Part shown: in pieces, positions 11,361 through 23,240 of the stretch | Position numbering within the stretch: the first letter of the stretch is position 1 | Layout of the letters: the number at the start of each line of letters is the position of its first letter | The notes under the pieces: generated by a model | Databases searched by the model: none | What the model was told of the DNA's origin: nothing | What the model saw: only the letters and a program-made list of their open reading frames with translations | Position numbers and translations under genes: made by a program | Source: Dillenia suffruticosa | Lineage: Eukaryota > Streptophyta > Magnoliopsida > Dilleniales > Dilleniaceae | Direction of reading: 5' to 3' | Assembly: GCA_033439265.1 (NCBI GenBank) | Contig: JAVTVX010000024.1 | Span: 19,948,501-20,012,500, forward strand | DNA length: 64,000 bases

Positions 11361-12805
11361 TGATAACAATTTTTAGACACTTGAATTATATTGTTTTATA
11401 CTTTATTTATGAATTTTAGGACTGTTTTAAATCAAATTTTATGATTTTATATTGACTAATTTCGTGAGTTTTGATTTAGGAAACATTGGGCCTAGTTTCT
11501 AAATTTTGGATTGCACAGAGAGCTATTAGTATTTTAGCTATAACTTTCTGCTCTGATATCCAATTGAGGTGATTCTTATGGCATTGGAACTAAGATTTTG
11601 AGCCCTACAAATCTTATGAAAAGCCCAGCACCTAATTCAGGCAGGAACTTGTCCGAAATCCAAGTCAAATTTACAGCACGGTTGAAAAGGTGTCCATGCC
11701 GAAAAAAGGAAACTACTAAGAGCACCATAATGAGATACTTTTGGAATTCAGTTGCTAAGAATGTCATGACTCTCCAAATTCAAGGAAAAGAAAGTTTCAA
11801 ATTTTGGGAAAACTAGGGATCATCACCATGCAACATGAAGAAGATTCCAAATCAAAGTGAAAGTCCAAGCTTCCAAAAAGTATAAGTTTTCAAATTCTTC
11901 TAGGGTTTTTGCATATATATATATGGCACTTCCTAGAACAGCAGCCTCATTCACATTTGTCCCTTTATTTCTCTCATTCCTCTATCACTTTACAAGCCCT
12001 AGCAGCTGCCTCCTCATGCCTTCCACATCTACACTCGTGCAAACAAGGTTTGTAGCGTTTCTTATTATCTTTTTGCTTTTTTCTAAATGTCTAGCTAATT
12101 TTATTGTTCTTAAGACTCCATTAATTATATTTTTAATTAATTATATAGTTTGATTTAATTCTTTCCCTTGAATTTATTAGTATGATTATTGTTTGATGAG
12201 ATTTTATTGTTGAACTTAATGTTTCAAAACGTTTAGATCTACTTTTTGTATGATTTGAGATCGCATGCAATGATCCATATAATTATATAAGATTAGTTTG
12301 AGCAAATAAAATCCATATGAGATTATAAGTGTGGCCATTGGATTAATTTTATGTGTGGGGTTTTAAGGAAAATCTTAAATTACAGATTTTCACAGAACTT
12401 AATGCAATTTGACTAAAATTATATGACTATTGAGTTTTGGTAGTTGCATTAGGGATTCATAACATGACCTTTGGGTGAATCTAATTTTGAAAATTTTGCC
12501 TTCATCATCAATAATTCATTAGTCAATAAATGTACGGATTTGAAAATATTTAACTACGTAAGAAATTGAAATAAATGAAATCGATATCTTAGGGTTTTAA
12601 TTACATTAGCGTTTTATATTTTAAATCTTATTTTTAATAATTTCTAATAACTTCACATCTCTAATTTAATTTGTCCAACTTAGATGAGGTTTATTCATAT
12701 TTGATAGCACAATATATTCTCGTGGGAACAAGACTTGCTTTGCACTATACATAACACTCAACTAGATTATATTTGTCTGATATCGTGACATAAAAATCGC
12801 TATCA
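11361..12805 (+). repeat. 3' LTR of the Athila-like element
   Basis: It pairs with 4034-5460, starts TGATAAC and ends GCTATCA. The 11857-12153 ORF corresponds to the 4485-4748 ORF in the other LTR; both are translations of LTR sequence, not genes. Divergence between the two LTRs is high (about one site in six in a sampled stretch), which points to an insertion several million years old under usual plant rates. Confidence 0.85.
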
Positions 12806-13815
12806 CGTGTATAGTATTTAATGCTTCACTTTCACGCTTATTCCACTTATCTAAAACTGCTTTATCTCCACTTTCTTCTATTATTTTAACTCTATTCCTA
12901 ACGCCACCTCTTTGAACTAGCTTAGAACTAGGGGCAAATGATGATAAATGGCCCAACGACCCATTACCATAAGACTCAAGAGCTACCAAGCCCATTAGAC
13001 CATAAAGACCATAAACTATTGAATACATTCAGGGTCTCTTCATCAAGTGCTCTTACAATCGAGCACTCTGACTTGCTCTAACCTGTCCTTCGATCTTCTT
13101 GGTCTTACTCTTTCGAGAAGCTAGTTACCCTTGGACCCCCTGGTCATTCTAACTCTCGACCTCTGGATTTTTTAGATGTTCTCTTTCCTTTTTAGACACT
13201 CTCCGTCAATACAAAAGTAATTTCCATTATACGATAAGTCCAACACGTGATCATTCGAAAGCTTTAACAAATCAGAACCTTCCTTAATTTGATACGAACC
13301 TCTCCTAGTATGGAGAAAACCTTTCTCAATAGGGAAACAGTTTCGGTAATCACTCCCGATAAGGAAGGAAATCTCTATGGCAAGTTAAACTTCCCTTATT
13401 CAATAGGATTCTAAACCCGTTAAAAATCTTTGACTACAATCTATATAATTTTGGAAAATTCTCAACAATCTCTTTATAAAGAAACCAGAGTTTCAACAAC
13501 CTAAACACATATGGGACCTGCCATATGTGCACACTATATATATTCAACATAAGTAACCAATTAGGTATGCCCATTAACTTGATACTTATCATACGAAGGC
13601 TACATAGAGCTATTCTACAGCTCTCTCAAGTCTATTTCTCTCTTTCTCAATTGCTTTTTCATATTTGAGTATTGAAACCTCCTCCACCGGAGGGGCTTCG
13701 GTGGTATTTGCAGGTCACACCCCTCTTGAAGGCCTAGAAGACTAATCAATACTAGTACCCCACTTAGGTTAACGGAGCAATTATTTGCAAAAGCAAAACC
13801 TACCTCCAATAGCAT
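12806..13815 (+). repeat. Right part of the Tat-like element, probable 3' LTR from ~12939
   Basis: Directly after the Athila-like element the sequence changes. A purine stretch ending CTAGGGGCAAA precedes TGATGATAAATGG at about 12939, a plausible polypurine tract and LTR start. Later sequence holds TATATATAT (about 13538) and a run of CCTCCACCGG...CTTCGGTGG (13677-13703) that folds into a small hairpin. I infer this is the 3' LTR of the element seen at 1-4033. No partner LTR is in the window, so neither identity nor right end is proven. Confidence 0.4.
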
Positions 13816-13859
13816 TAATTAATTATTGTAAATATCATGAAATTAAATGAGAAACACTA

Positions 13860-16340
13860 TATACCTGTATGTTGTTGATAGCTCTTCATAATCCATTGAA
13901 AGCTTCTTTGAGGACTATATTTTTTGTATAGCCTTTGAAGTTTTCATCATCATCTATAATTAGGATTTTTAATCCATCTGGATCTGTAACTTGTGACAGA
14001 GCAACATGTAATTGTCCATAAAAAAATACTAGCTTTGGAAGATATAATCCAATATATTTGAGTGATTGACCTTGACTTGTATTTATGGTCATAGCAAGAC
14101 ATGCCTTAAGTGAAAATTGCTTCCTTTTCAAATAAATGGCCATTGTGATTTTAGTCATGTGACTGTAATTCTGGGGATCAAAACTTTATTTCCAGCTTTA
14201 CTTCATATTATTATTTTAGGTTCTACTATCATTGTCCCAATTATGTAACAATAAGTCTTGTTCCATTACACATACCAAGAAATGGATTTACATTTCTTAG
14301 TAACATAACAGGCATCCCTTCTTTTAAATTTAGCTCATGTCTTGGAAATCCAGGAAAGGTCAAGCTATTAAGGAATTCTATTGGGTATGTTCCTTCTTGC
14401 TCAAAGTTATTTGAAGATAGCTTATATCTCATTCGAGCTTTTACATGTTCTTGTTGAACCATTCAAAATATCAACTGTGAAATCATTCACGTATTCTACA
14501 TCTTCATTAAGTGGTGTTAAAATAGCACTTTTTTTTAGATATTCTTCATTATATTGCTTTGAAATAAAATGAGGATATGTCACTTGCACTATTGTCTCAA
14601 TAGGAGAACTCCATTGCTTGATAAGAAAATTATCAGGAATTTTATCTATATTGGAAAATCACCCCCTTCTCTATTAACAACTTCTACTTTTCCATCACCA
14701 ATATCTAGCACCCATTTATTAAAGTGCTTTTTCCTTTGATCAACATGTGCATTGCTATTTAATTCATTCACTCTCATGCTTTTTGTTAGCAAGAATAATT
14801 GATAGAAATCCCACAGGTAAGATCTATTGATACAAGAATTAACAATATCTTGTCTTTTGCCTTTAGGGATGACTGGTAATATTTAGCGAAAGTCACCTCC
14901 CATGAGAATTGTTTTTCCACCTAAGGGCTTTTCAAATGAATCAGGATGCTTGTAATTTTATCCAAAGTCTGGAATACATATTTTTGTATCATTGGAGCTT
15001 CATCCCAAATGATTAGTGAAGCTTCATGCATGAGTTCAGCAAGATTGGTGTTTTTCTTTATTCCACATGTATTATTTGCAATAATTTTTATAGGAATATC
15101 AAATCGACTATGTGTAGTCTTACCCCCAAGCAAAAGTAATGAAGCAATTCCTACAAAATTTTAATTTTGAATAATTTTTATTAAAATATCTTACAATCTA
15201 AATGTTTAGCAAATGAAATTTTTATTATATATATAATTACATACCTAAAGAAGCAACAAGAACAATTAATCTTTCTGATCATAATTTTGCAATAGTTGTG
15301 CTGCATAAAAAGGTCTTGCTTGTGCCTCCTTGTTTATATACAAAATCTGTGCCTCCCTTTTGATAATGGACTGTAGATATCACTTCTTCATGGATTTTTT
15401 TTTTATCTTGTTTGAGTAAAGTAGAGGATTGAATAAGTTCTTCCTTCAAATTTTCTAAATTATAGTTTAGCTCTTCCCGTATTAATTTGTTATCAACTTT
15501 ACTCAAAAAACCGAACATCTGGTTGGTGAAAGGCTTTGATGTCTATAACGGATTTTCCATTTTGCTCTAAGATATTCTTTATCTCCGGCAAGCAATAATT
15601 CTTCAATTGCAAGTCAGGAAGGATTAGTTCAGGAAAGTTGAATAATCTTCTTTTCTTATGCAATATATCATCTGATAAGAATTTCCAATTGTATTCCCAA
15701 AATTGAAGAGCGTCACTAACTTCACAATGAATAAGAATTGTAATAAATAGTTGTCTTAATTATGGCCCAAGAGCCCACAATCTTGCTTCATTTATAGCAT
15801 CATTTCACTCTTTATCATCACTAATTAATCCCAAAGCATAGCATGCTTGTATTCAACTCTATCAATAGTTTCTAATTCGGATATGACCTTTAAGGATATT
15901 GAGTAAGATCCTGAGGCAATACCTTTCTCCTATAGCTGGTGAGTATAAACAATTTTCTCAATGCATTTTCCTTGTTTTCGTGATTTTCAAATTCTATGTC
16001 TTTCATACCAAACATCTTTTGAAGAGAATTCGGCATAAGTCAGTTGTCTAACTTTAGGATCAATCATGTCGTGTCGTTCTATCAATTTTTTCTCTATTTA
16101 AGAGTTTTCTCAAATTCTCAAATGTCTTAGAATGAGAATTTGTTCATTTGGTAGATGAAAGGATAGTCGTATTATTGCTAGATCTCTATAATGGATATCA
16201 AATCCAAAAATTCTCCAAGATGCTTCTCATGTTGACAAAAACCGACAATCCAAATAGGTCTTGATCTCATCAACCTCTATTACTTCTTCTTTAAGATCTT
16301 GAAATTTAGTAGCCAAATTACCCCAGAGAGTAATTGTTCA
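13860..16340 (-). mobile_element. Helitron fragment (minus strand)
   Basis: The minus strand encodes the C-terminal half of a plant Helitron RepHel protein in several frames. I see the linker and helicase parts but no HUH replication-initiator domain. I could not place a convincing 3' CTRR end with hairpin (expected near 13816-13860) or a 5' TC end (beyond 16340). It is probably an old, truncated copy lying between the Tat-like element and the copia relic. AT-rich sequence to its right may be its non-coding 5' part. Confidence 0.7.
13886..16330 (-). pseudogene. Helitron PIF1-like helicase, decayed
   Basis: Reading from high to low coordinates, the first part (about 16330-15900) holds KTYLDCRFLS and WRIFGFDIHYRD, typical of the Helitron region before the helicase. 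At 15518-15279 the Walker A loop appears as QGGTSKTFL, where the family has GGTGKT. At 15133-14921 come THSRFDIPIKI and LIIWDEAPM (motif II, DEA). At 14462-14241 come FLNSLTFPGFPRHELNLKEG and MLLRNVNPFLGMCNGTRL. At 14158-13886 comes the last block, ACLAMTINTSQGQSL...LHVALSQVTDPDGLKILI (motif VI region). The protein would unwind DNA during rolling-circle transposition. Frameshifts and stops separate these blocks and the Walker A loop is altered, so it is not functional. Confidence 0.85.
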
Positions 16341-17034
16341 CTATAAAAAAAAATTAAATATTATAGGGAGAAGCAAACAAACAATTTCAATTTATGAAGT
16401 ATTTATTTAAAAAGGTATATTGAAAGTTTGAATAAAAATATACACCTTAGTCCCATTAATTCCAAGTCAAGTAACATTGTTGCAACTCCATTAACATCTT
16501 TCTCCTCAAAATTTCAAATAAAAGTATGACAACCAATCTCTTCGAATTATTTGAATATTAAAGTCAAATGAGATATAAATTACTATTTTTAATTTCTATT
16601 CTCTATTTATACTATATATATATCATAAAATTATATAACTAGATAATAGAGAAACCTAATATATAATCATATATATATTTTTATTATATTTCTATCAAGT
16701 TAGAGAGATATACGAGAATAAATAGCGAAAAGAAGATATATACATATGTATATATATAAAGTAATTTGTATACCTGATGCATAATGGGTTGATAGTTGTT
16801 CCTCTCATGGATAGATCTTGTTGACAAGAAATAAATAAGGTAAGGAGAAATAGAGAAAAAAGGAAATGTAATTTGAGAGAAAAAATGTAAGGAATTGAAA
16901 ATGAAAAACTAATGATGGTTAAGAAAGTGATAGGATAAAGATGACTGAGAATAAAAGAGATTAAAAGAGATGATAATGACTATTGAAATACAAAGTTGTG
17001 AATTACTTGTTTGGATAAAAGGAGAAGTGAAAGA

Positions 17035-17250
17035 TTATATGTGATTTAAATAAAGGTAAAATAAAAGATCTCTTTGTTTATATGTAAATTTTGATTTTTA
17101 TGTTTAGAAAAGAAAGAGAATATAACAATTGGAATTATAATTTTTTGAAAGAGAGATGAAGAGCAAGAAAATGAAAGAGGAATTGAATTGAAGAGATTAA
17201 ATTGAGATTAGATAATTTGTATAAACTCATTAAAAAATTAATTTTTATAC
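17035..17250 (+). repeat. Diverged direct repeat, copy 1
   Basis: It starts GTGATTTAAATAAAGGTAAA and ends near GATTAGATAATTTG. It aligns with 17565-17760 with several small gaps. A third fragment of the start motif (GTGATTTAAGGGAAAAT) occurs near 17892. Origin unknown. Confidence 0.55.
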
Positions 17251-17564
17251 TAATTTTTTTTAAGGATTTCAAAGTTTATGTTAAAAAAAGAGGGAATAAT
17301 AATTAAAATAATAATTCAAGAATATGTAAAAAATTTAAATATTGAAATTAATTGTATATTTAAATGGAAGGTGTCCTTGTTTATTAAGGAAGCACAATTT
17401 TTATATTAAAAATGACAAGGTAAATAAAAAGTCACAAATTAAAATAGAGGTAATTGGAATGTGCTAAACATAAAAAATAACAAAAAGGTAAAATGTTTAA
17501 AATGATATTTATTTAGTATTTCAACTATATGAAATTATACTTAATGAGAGATAAATCATGTGTG

Positions 17565-17760
17565 ATTTAAATAAAAGGTAAAATAGAAGGGTTTTTTTTT
17601 TTGTTTATTATGGTTTTTGATTTTCATGCTAAAAAAAAAGGAGGAAATAACAATTAAAATAATTACTTATTGAAATAGAGATAAAGATCATGAAAATAAA
17701 AGACAAATTGAATTGGAGAGCTAATATTTAGATTAGATGATTTGAGTAAATTAAATTTAT
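17565..17760 (+). repeat. Diverged direct repeat, copy 2
   Basis: It starts GTGATTTAAATAAAAGGTAA and ends near GATTAGATGATTTG, about 530 bp after copy 1. Confidence 0.55.
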
Positions 17761-18485
17761 ATATATTTATATATATTCAAGTGAAGAGAAAAGTTATTTA
17801 GGTCAAAAGTTATGAACCATTCACTTTTAAATTAAAGGAGTTCTAAAGAATTTAAAATTTTAAATATTTATCGATATTTTAAAGGTTCATATGTGATTTA
17901 AGGGAAAATAGTCTTTCATTTTTTAAAATATATATATATGGTTTAAAAAATTAATATTACTGTAAAGAAATTGTTTTGTACAAAATTTAGGTGCAAGAAT
18001 AACCAATAAATATTGTAGAGAAGAAAAGTTCAAAGATTAAAAGAATAATAATGAATCAAAAACAAAATGAAAAGAAAAAAGCAAAGAAAAGGTCATGGCT
18101 AATGTAATTAAATATAGGAAAGCAAATATTCTTAGGAAAATTTTTTTTAATATCTAATAAATGAAAAATTAAATGTTTAACAACTTTACAAAAAAGGGGT
18201 TTTCTTACGATATTTTATATGGTAAAAAAAAAAAAGAAAATCAGGTTTTCTTATAATTTTTTATCTGATCTATATTGAAAAAACATATAATAAATGTCAA
18301 TATTTATGACAAAAACTTAATTTTACATATATAGTATAGAGAAAACTCATAATAAATGCCGGTGTTTATGATAAAGACTTAATTTTATATATATAGTATA
18401 GATTAGAGCAACATGCAATTCCTGTAATTAACTATAAATATAGAGAGGAAAAAAAAGACTCAAGCCTTCAGAAAAAAGAAGGAAT

Positions 18486-18795
18486 TTGAAAAAGAGAAAT
18501 ATTATTAATATTTTTGTGTGAATGAGAGTTTGTGCAAGAGAGTATTTATAGTCGTTGGAGGCTATACAATTAAGGAAATTAACCCTAATGGTAAAATAAT
18601 CAAACCTACATAATATACTAATTATGACTCTTTCGAATTTACTAAATACATATTAATTTACAACTTGACATATACATGTTAACATATGTGAACATATTTT
18701 TACATATATGTTAGCATATGTCAAAATATCAATATAATCTTGTCATACCTGTGAATGTATATCAATATTATGTTGAGATATGTCAATGTTCCCTC
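18486..18795 (-). repeat. 3' LTR of the minus-strand copia relic (approximate)
   Basis: The stretch from about 18520 to 18690 aligns with 29780-29956, sharing blocks such as CTATACAAT, ATAATCAAA.CTACA and ACATATTAATTTA. A purine tract read on the minus strand (TTTGAGGGAAC, near 18795-18805) marks the expected polypurine tract. Exact ends are uncertain. Confidence 0.5.
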
Positions 18796-18839
18796 AAACA
18801 CAAGGTGGTGAAAAATAAAATATTTTGAATTTGTAAATG

Positions 18840-20451
18840 AAATTTTGAAATCGTCAAAATAAATGCTATTTGGTAAAAATATCTGTAACTTGAGATTGTG
18901 AACAGATCGGAATAAATTGAACAGTGTTTCGAAGTACATGATATTGTACAAGATGATAATCAATTTCAACGTGTTTGGTTCGTTCATGGAAAACATCATT
19001 ATGAGCAATTTATCTTATACTTTGATCACCACAATGAAGAGGAGTTGTAGAGTAGAAGGTAACACTTATGTCATGAAATAACCATCATAACCATAGGAAC
19101 TTAGAGGTAGTGTCAGCAGGAGCTCGATAGTGAAATGACAATCAATTGGGTCTCCTACCGAATCAATGTCAGAGTATCATGCCAACTCAAGTAGGGATGA
19201 GCAAGAGAACTCAAGATAAAGAAATAACATACCTTTAATGTATCAAAAAATGTGAAGAGCAACAAAGAAATAAGTGGTATGAGGTGTAGCCAACTAGCCA
19301 GCTAACAATATGAATAATATGCACGATATTTGGACAAAAGACAGTGAGATAGATAAGTCTACTAACAATTGGTGATAAAAAGTACTATTATTGAAAAGAG
19401 TTCCATTAGTAGCCGAAACATGAACATTGTGTTTGAGTGGAGTGTTAACTATATTAGTATTAGTAACACCAACATGAAAGATGAGATCGATAGTATTGGC
19501 CTGGGATAAGTAATAACCTAATAGATTTCATGAGACGAGACCCAAAAAATAACTAAGATCAACCAAGTATTTCTTCTGGAACTATTGGTGGAGAAGAATT
19601 TGAGAGTAAAAATACCCTAAATGTCAATACAGTAATAATCACATTATCAACCTATAAGACAAGGGAAGTGTACCCATGATCTGTTTGTCGAATAAATAGG
19701 GCATAATTATAAGAGCAACTCAAATGAAAATCGAGGTGGCCAATAATAAGCTAAATTTGAGAAGGTGCCCGTTGATGTCCATACAAGGCATTGCAAAGAT
19801 GACAAATCTTATTTGGTTGATAATCATAACCTAGTGGAGGTTAAATGTATACTTCTTCTATAAGATCTCTATTGAGGAATGCAATCTCGACATCTATTTA
19901 GTATAACTGCTAACTCTTGTTGGTAGTAACAATAATAAGACAACGAACTAAGAGTAATGGTCTCTTCATAGTCAATGCCATACTACCATGTAAAGTCCTT
20001 AGCAATGAGTTAGGTTTTATATCATTCAACAGATTGATCAACTCAAGTCTTGGTTTTATAGACCAATTTGCAACCAACAACAGACTTATCAGAAGGCAAG
20101 TTAACTAGGTCCCAAGTATTGGTGCTAATAAGAGCTTGTAAATCTTTTGTCATTACTTTTTACCACAAATGGTCAGTACTTACTTTGCAATAGGTGAGAG
20201 GTTCATATAGAGAAACAATAGTAGATAATTGTGAAAATCATAAAGACGGACAAAAAGATGACTTACATGACCAGTACAACAGAGAGTTGGTTGGAGAGCA
20301 AGAGGTTCTATTGGAGAGGTGTGATCAATTGGTGAAAAATCATTTGGATCCATAGCTAAAGAGGATATAATAGGATCACATGTAGGTTGGTTTAAACTTT
20401 AATAGCGGTCACTTGCCATGTTAGAAGAACCTACAACAAAAATGTTAGGAG
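18840..20451 (-). pseudogene. Copia reverse transcriptase and RNase H relic
   Basis: From high to low coordinates the minus strand shows KDLQALISTNTWDLV and DKSVVGCKLVYK (start of the RT domain), then an LYGHQ-type segment and YALFIRQTDHGYTSLVL before the VDN-type catalytic region. Next are RLIYLTV.CPNI and RNase H pieces ending with VFHERTKHVEIDYHLV and SQVTDIFTK, the usual copia terminus. It is part of the relic and carries several breaks. Confidence 0.8.
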
Positions 20452-21617
20452 ACAAATGTCACACCCCGAACCGAGATCATGAACAGCCACCCGTTATCCT
20501 GAATGCCGGCTATATTTTTATAGAAAATCAGGTAAAACCTCTCCATATTTCATAGGTCTCCCATGTACAATTTAACATATAATATTCATAACCATTCTGT
20601 CAATTTAATAAAAGGGTCATCTCGGCCTCACAACTATTAACCAAACCACAGCCGATAACCAGGACAACGCAAGGCTATAGAAATTTCTAGCAATTCTAAC
20701 CACAGACCTCTACTGTCATGCTAAACTAGAGTATGGGCAGCCGCCACACCGAGCGGATCTAAATGTTTATACACATATATAATAAATTCTCAAGTTAACA
20801 TTTTAAATACATATAGGTGCCTTAATGCAAGTGATCTAAGTCAATATGAGAGTTTCTCGAATAAATATCCATAATTATACAGTCATCCCAGAAAATAAAT
20901 AGATGAGTATATTGATCACATTAAAATCTCCAATAATTGTAGCGGATGATATGGTAACATCCATATCCAAACCCGGTACTATCAAGTCCACGTCACAAGT
21001 ATGAAATCATCAAAATTTTCTTCAGTCTAAGACGAATCCTGTGGGAAAGAAAGTGACAGGTGACTATCTATGGGAGGATACTTAGCAAGTAAGGGGATTT
21101 ATATCGTGCTATCAATATCGAGGATGAATTTGGAGTGTCAAAACATGTAATCGAGTGTGCAAAAATAACATGTTGTTTCAGTGTAAAACATATCTCAAGA
21201 CACACATCAGAAAATAACATATGCATCCATCAATATATCAAGTCACATATGTAGAGTTGGCCGAACAAATAACCCCGGCAATAGTCTACCTCAACCAAGG
21301 TCAGGCGCATTGGGGGTTTTCATTATACAAATATCAAATAATGGCCCTCTACCCCAATGTTGGCCACAAACTACTCCAACTAGTCTGTAAATAATAATAA
21401 TAATACATATATATAGTCGGCTGTATATGGTGTCCCGCCTAGTGCTAAACAGAGGTAAATTCACGTTCTCCCCGATGAGGATCAACCTGGGACACCCATA
21501 CACATGACAATTTGGCGGATACCTCTGGCCAAAGCGTATCCGGGCATAAGGGGTGCATCTACCAAATATCTTTCGTAATTACGGAATACTATAGGAAGCA
21601 TATTACTATATCACCAA

Positions 21618-21720
21618 GTCGGCCGGGCACGTAACCCCATGCATCACATCACCACGTCGGCCGGGCATTTGGCCCCATGCATCGTAACATAACGTCGGCT
21701 GGGCGTACAACCCAAATAGT
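21618..21720 (+). repeat. 38-bp tandem repeat in the solo LTR
   Basis: GTCGGCCGGGC starts at 21618 and 21656, and GTCGGCTGGGC at 21694. Each is followed by an ACCCCATGCATC-like tail. The period is 38 bp. Confidence 0.7.
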
Positions 21721-22859
21721 ATATGTAAATCCATTCAAAACTACGTGCCAATATAGTGGAAGCATTAAAACATGTCAATATGTCAAAAAAAAGCACAGTA
21801 TCCGGTTATCAAACTCATAGTTGCAAATCAATAAAATCAACAATTGGGACACTCCAATGGTTACAAATTATGTCTATCAAAATCCAAAAATTTAGTTTTC
21901 ACACGTATAGAAATCATGTCATTTGAAAATCGGTAAAATATGATTTGTCAATCAATAGTAGATATCAAAGTTCCACTCACCTTTTTAGGGAGGGTGGTTT
22001 CTCCCTATTTTTAAAATAAATCCAATCTGACTTCTCGAATCTCTAAAAAGTTCAACTTAATTAGATCATCACAATTTAAAATCAAAATTTTCAAGTATTA
22101 TAGGGTTTATCCATTTTCCCTAAGTTTGTACAAATCTTAACTTTTCAATTTATGAATACACTCTAATGTCATCAGTTGCATTTTATTTATAAACAATTAA
22201 CGTACTTTTAAACCAAATCTAATTCAACCCTAAAACCACTCAAGGTCGGAAATAAACCTTAAAATAAATAAATTTCCTATAAGATGGAAAATCTTTGAAA
22301 AATCATACACTTTTCAATTTCCATCCAAATGTTTCAAACCATATGTCATTTTTAAGGTATAGGAGTCTATTTTCATAATACGGAGATCGTATTTAAATTG
22401 CCTATGAGTAGAACAATTTATAATGAGAAAGGCTGCATCAACCTTTGAACTCAAATCTCAATTTTCGACTATTTTCATGCATAGGTCAATTTAAACTCCA
22501 AGGGAAACTATTATAATCAACTTAATTTGATTCTATCATTTTGAACAGTCCCATTTCATATAAATTCCTACACTTAACCTAATGAACCACATACAATATC
22601 TGAAAATGTATTCTATTCAAATCTAGTTTACATTTTAGCATATACAAGACTTCTTATTCTAAATTTATTCTAAATTCAATAACCAAATCGAATGGGTCCG
22701 AAATCTCTCACCTAGGGTTTTCTCGGAGTGCAAACCTTCGTCCGAATGTCTCGTAGATCACTCCAAAATCTGAAACGCTTCCTATCAAGACAAGATTTAT
22801 TAGTTAGGTCGTAAATACTTAGATCAGAATCAAGACCCTAAATCAGTTACCTGCGCAGA

Positions 22860-23240
22860 GGTTCATAGGCTGTCACGGGCTCACGGGACGTCGCGGGTCA
22901 GCAGACTGGAGGGCTTGCGGGCTGCAGTGGGCTTCGCGGGCCGCAGTGGGCTCGCGGGCTACGTGCTAATGGGCTGGCGCGTGCTCGTGCACAGGTGCGT
23001 ACTCACGGATTAGCTCGCGCTCACGGATGGAGGCGCTCATGGACTGAGGCGCTCAGGGACTAAGGCGCGCGCTTGCAAGCTGAGGCTCACGCTCGCAAGC
23101 TGAGGCGCGCGCTCGTGAGCTGAGGCGCACTCTCGCGAGAGGGTCGCGTGCTGTGTTCACGCTATGCTCGCGTGAGGAGGATCGCTCGGTGGCGTGAGGA
23201 GGATCGCTCGGTGGCGGAAGGAGTTACAGTCGCGTTCGCG
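22860..23240 (+). repeat. GC-rich block with 20-bp and 22-bp tandem repeats
   Basis: This CpG-rich island inside the AT-rich solo LTR holds several degenerate 20-bp units of the AAGCTGAGGCGCGCGCTCGT type (about 23040-23140). It also has an exact 22-bp duplication at 23171-23192 and 23193-23214. The matching place in the sister LTR (about 26440-26890) is also GC-rich but shows little similarity. Confidence 0.65.

Larger units (their letters stand above)
4034..12805 (+). mobile_element. Athila-like Ty3/gypsy retrotransposon with both LTRs
   Basis: LTRs of about 1.43 kb flank an internal region. Each LTR begins TGATA and the 3' one ends GCTATCA, an inverted repeat of the start. The internal region opens with GTTGTTGCCGGGGAT, close to the Athila-type primer site GCCGTTGCCGGGGA. 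It ends with GAGGACAAGCAAAT, familiar from Athila-type elements. Gag and protease are recognisable; I do not recognise reverse transcriptase, RNase H or integrase, so the copy looks non-autonomous. A CACTA element sits inside it. A candidate target duplication (CACGT at 4029-4033) is seen at the right side only with overlap into the LTR end. In a sampled 240 bp the LTRs differ at about one base in six, so it is old and broken. Confidence 0.85.
16341..18485. other. AT-rich spacer, no gene recognised
   Basis: These 2.1 kb are very A/T-rich, purine-rich on the plus strand, and have no convincing ORF. A minus-strand segment near 16500-16440 (NGVATMLLDLELMGLR) ending at a possible splice donor may belong to the Helitron upstream region. 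Two diverged copies of a roughly 200-bp segment lie at 17035-17250 and 17565-17760. The right end adjoins the copia LTR. Confidence 0.5.

Noticed and set aside
12762-13028. Minus-strand 88-residue protein
   Set aside because: It spans the boundary between the Athila-like LTR and the Tat-like sequence, so it cannot be an ancestral gene.
13677-13703. 3' terminal hairpin of the Helitron
   Set aside because: The hairpin lacks a CTRR end 10-15 bases further on the minus strand and lies in sequence that looks like an LTR.
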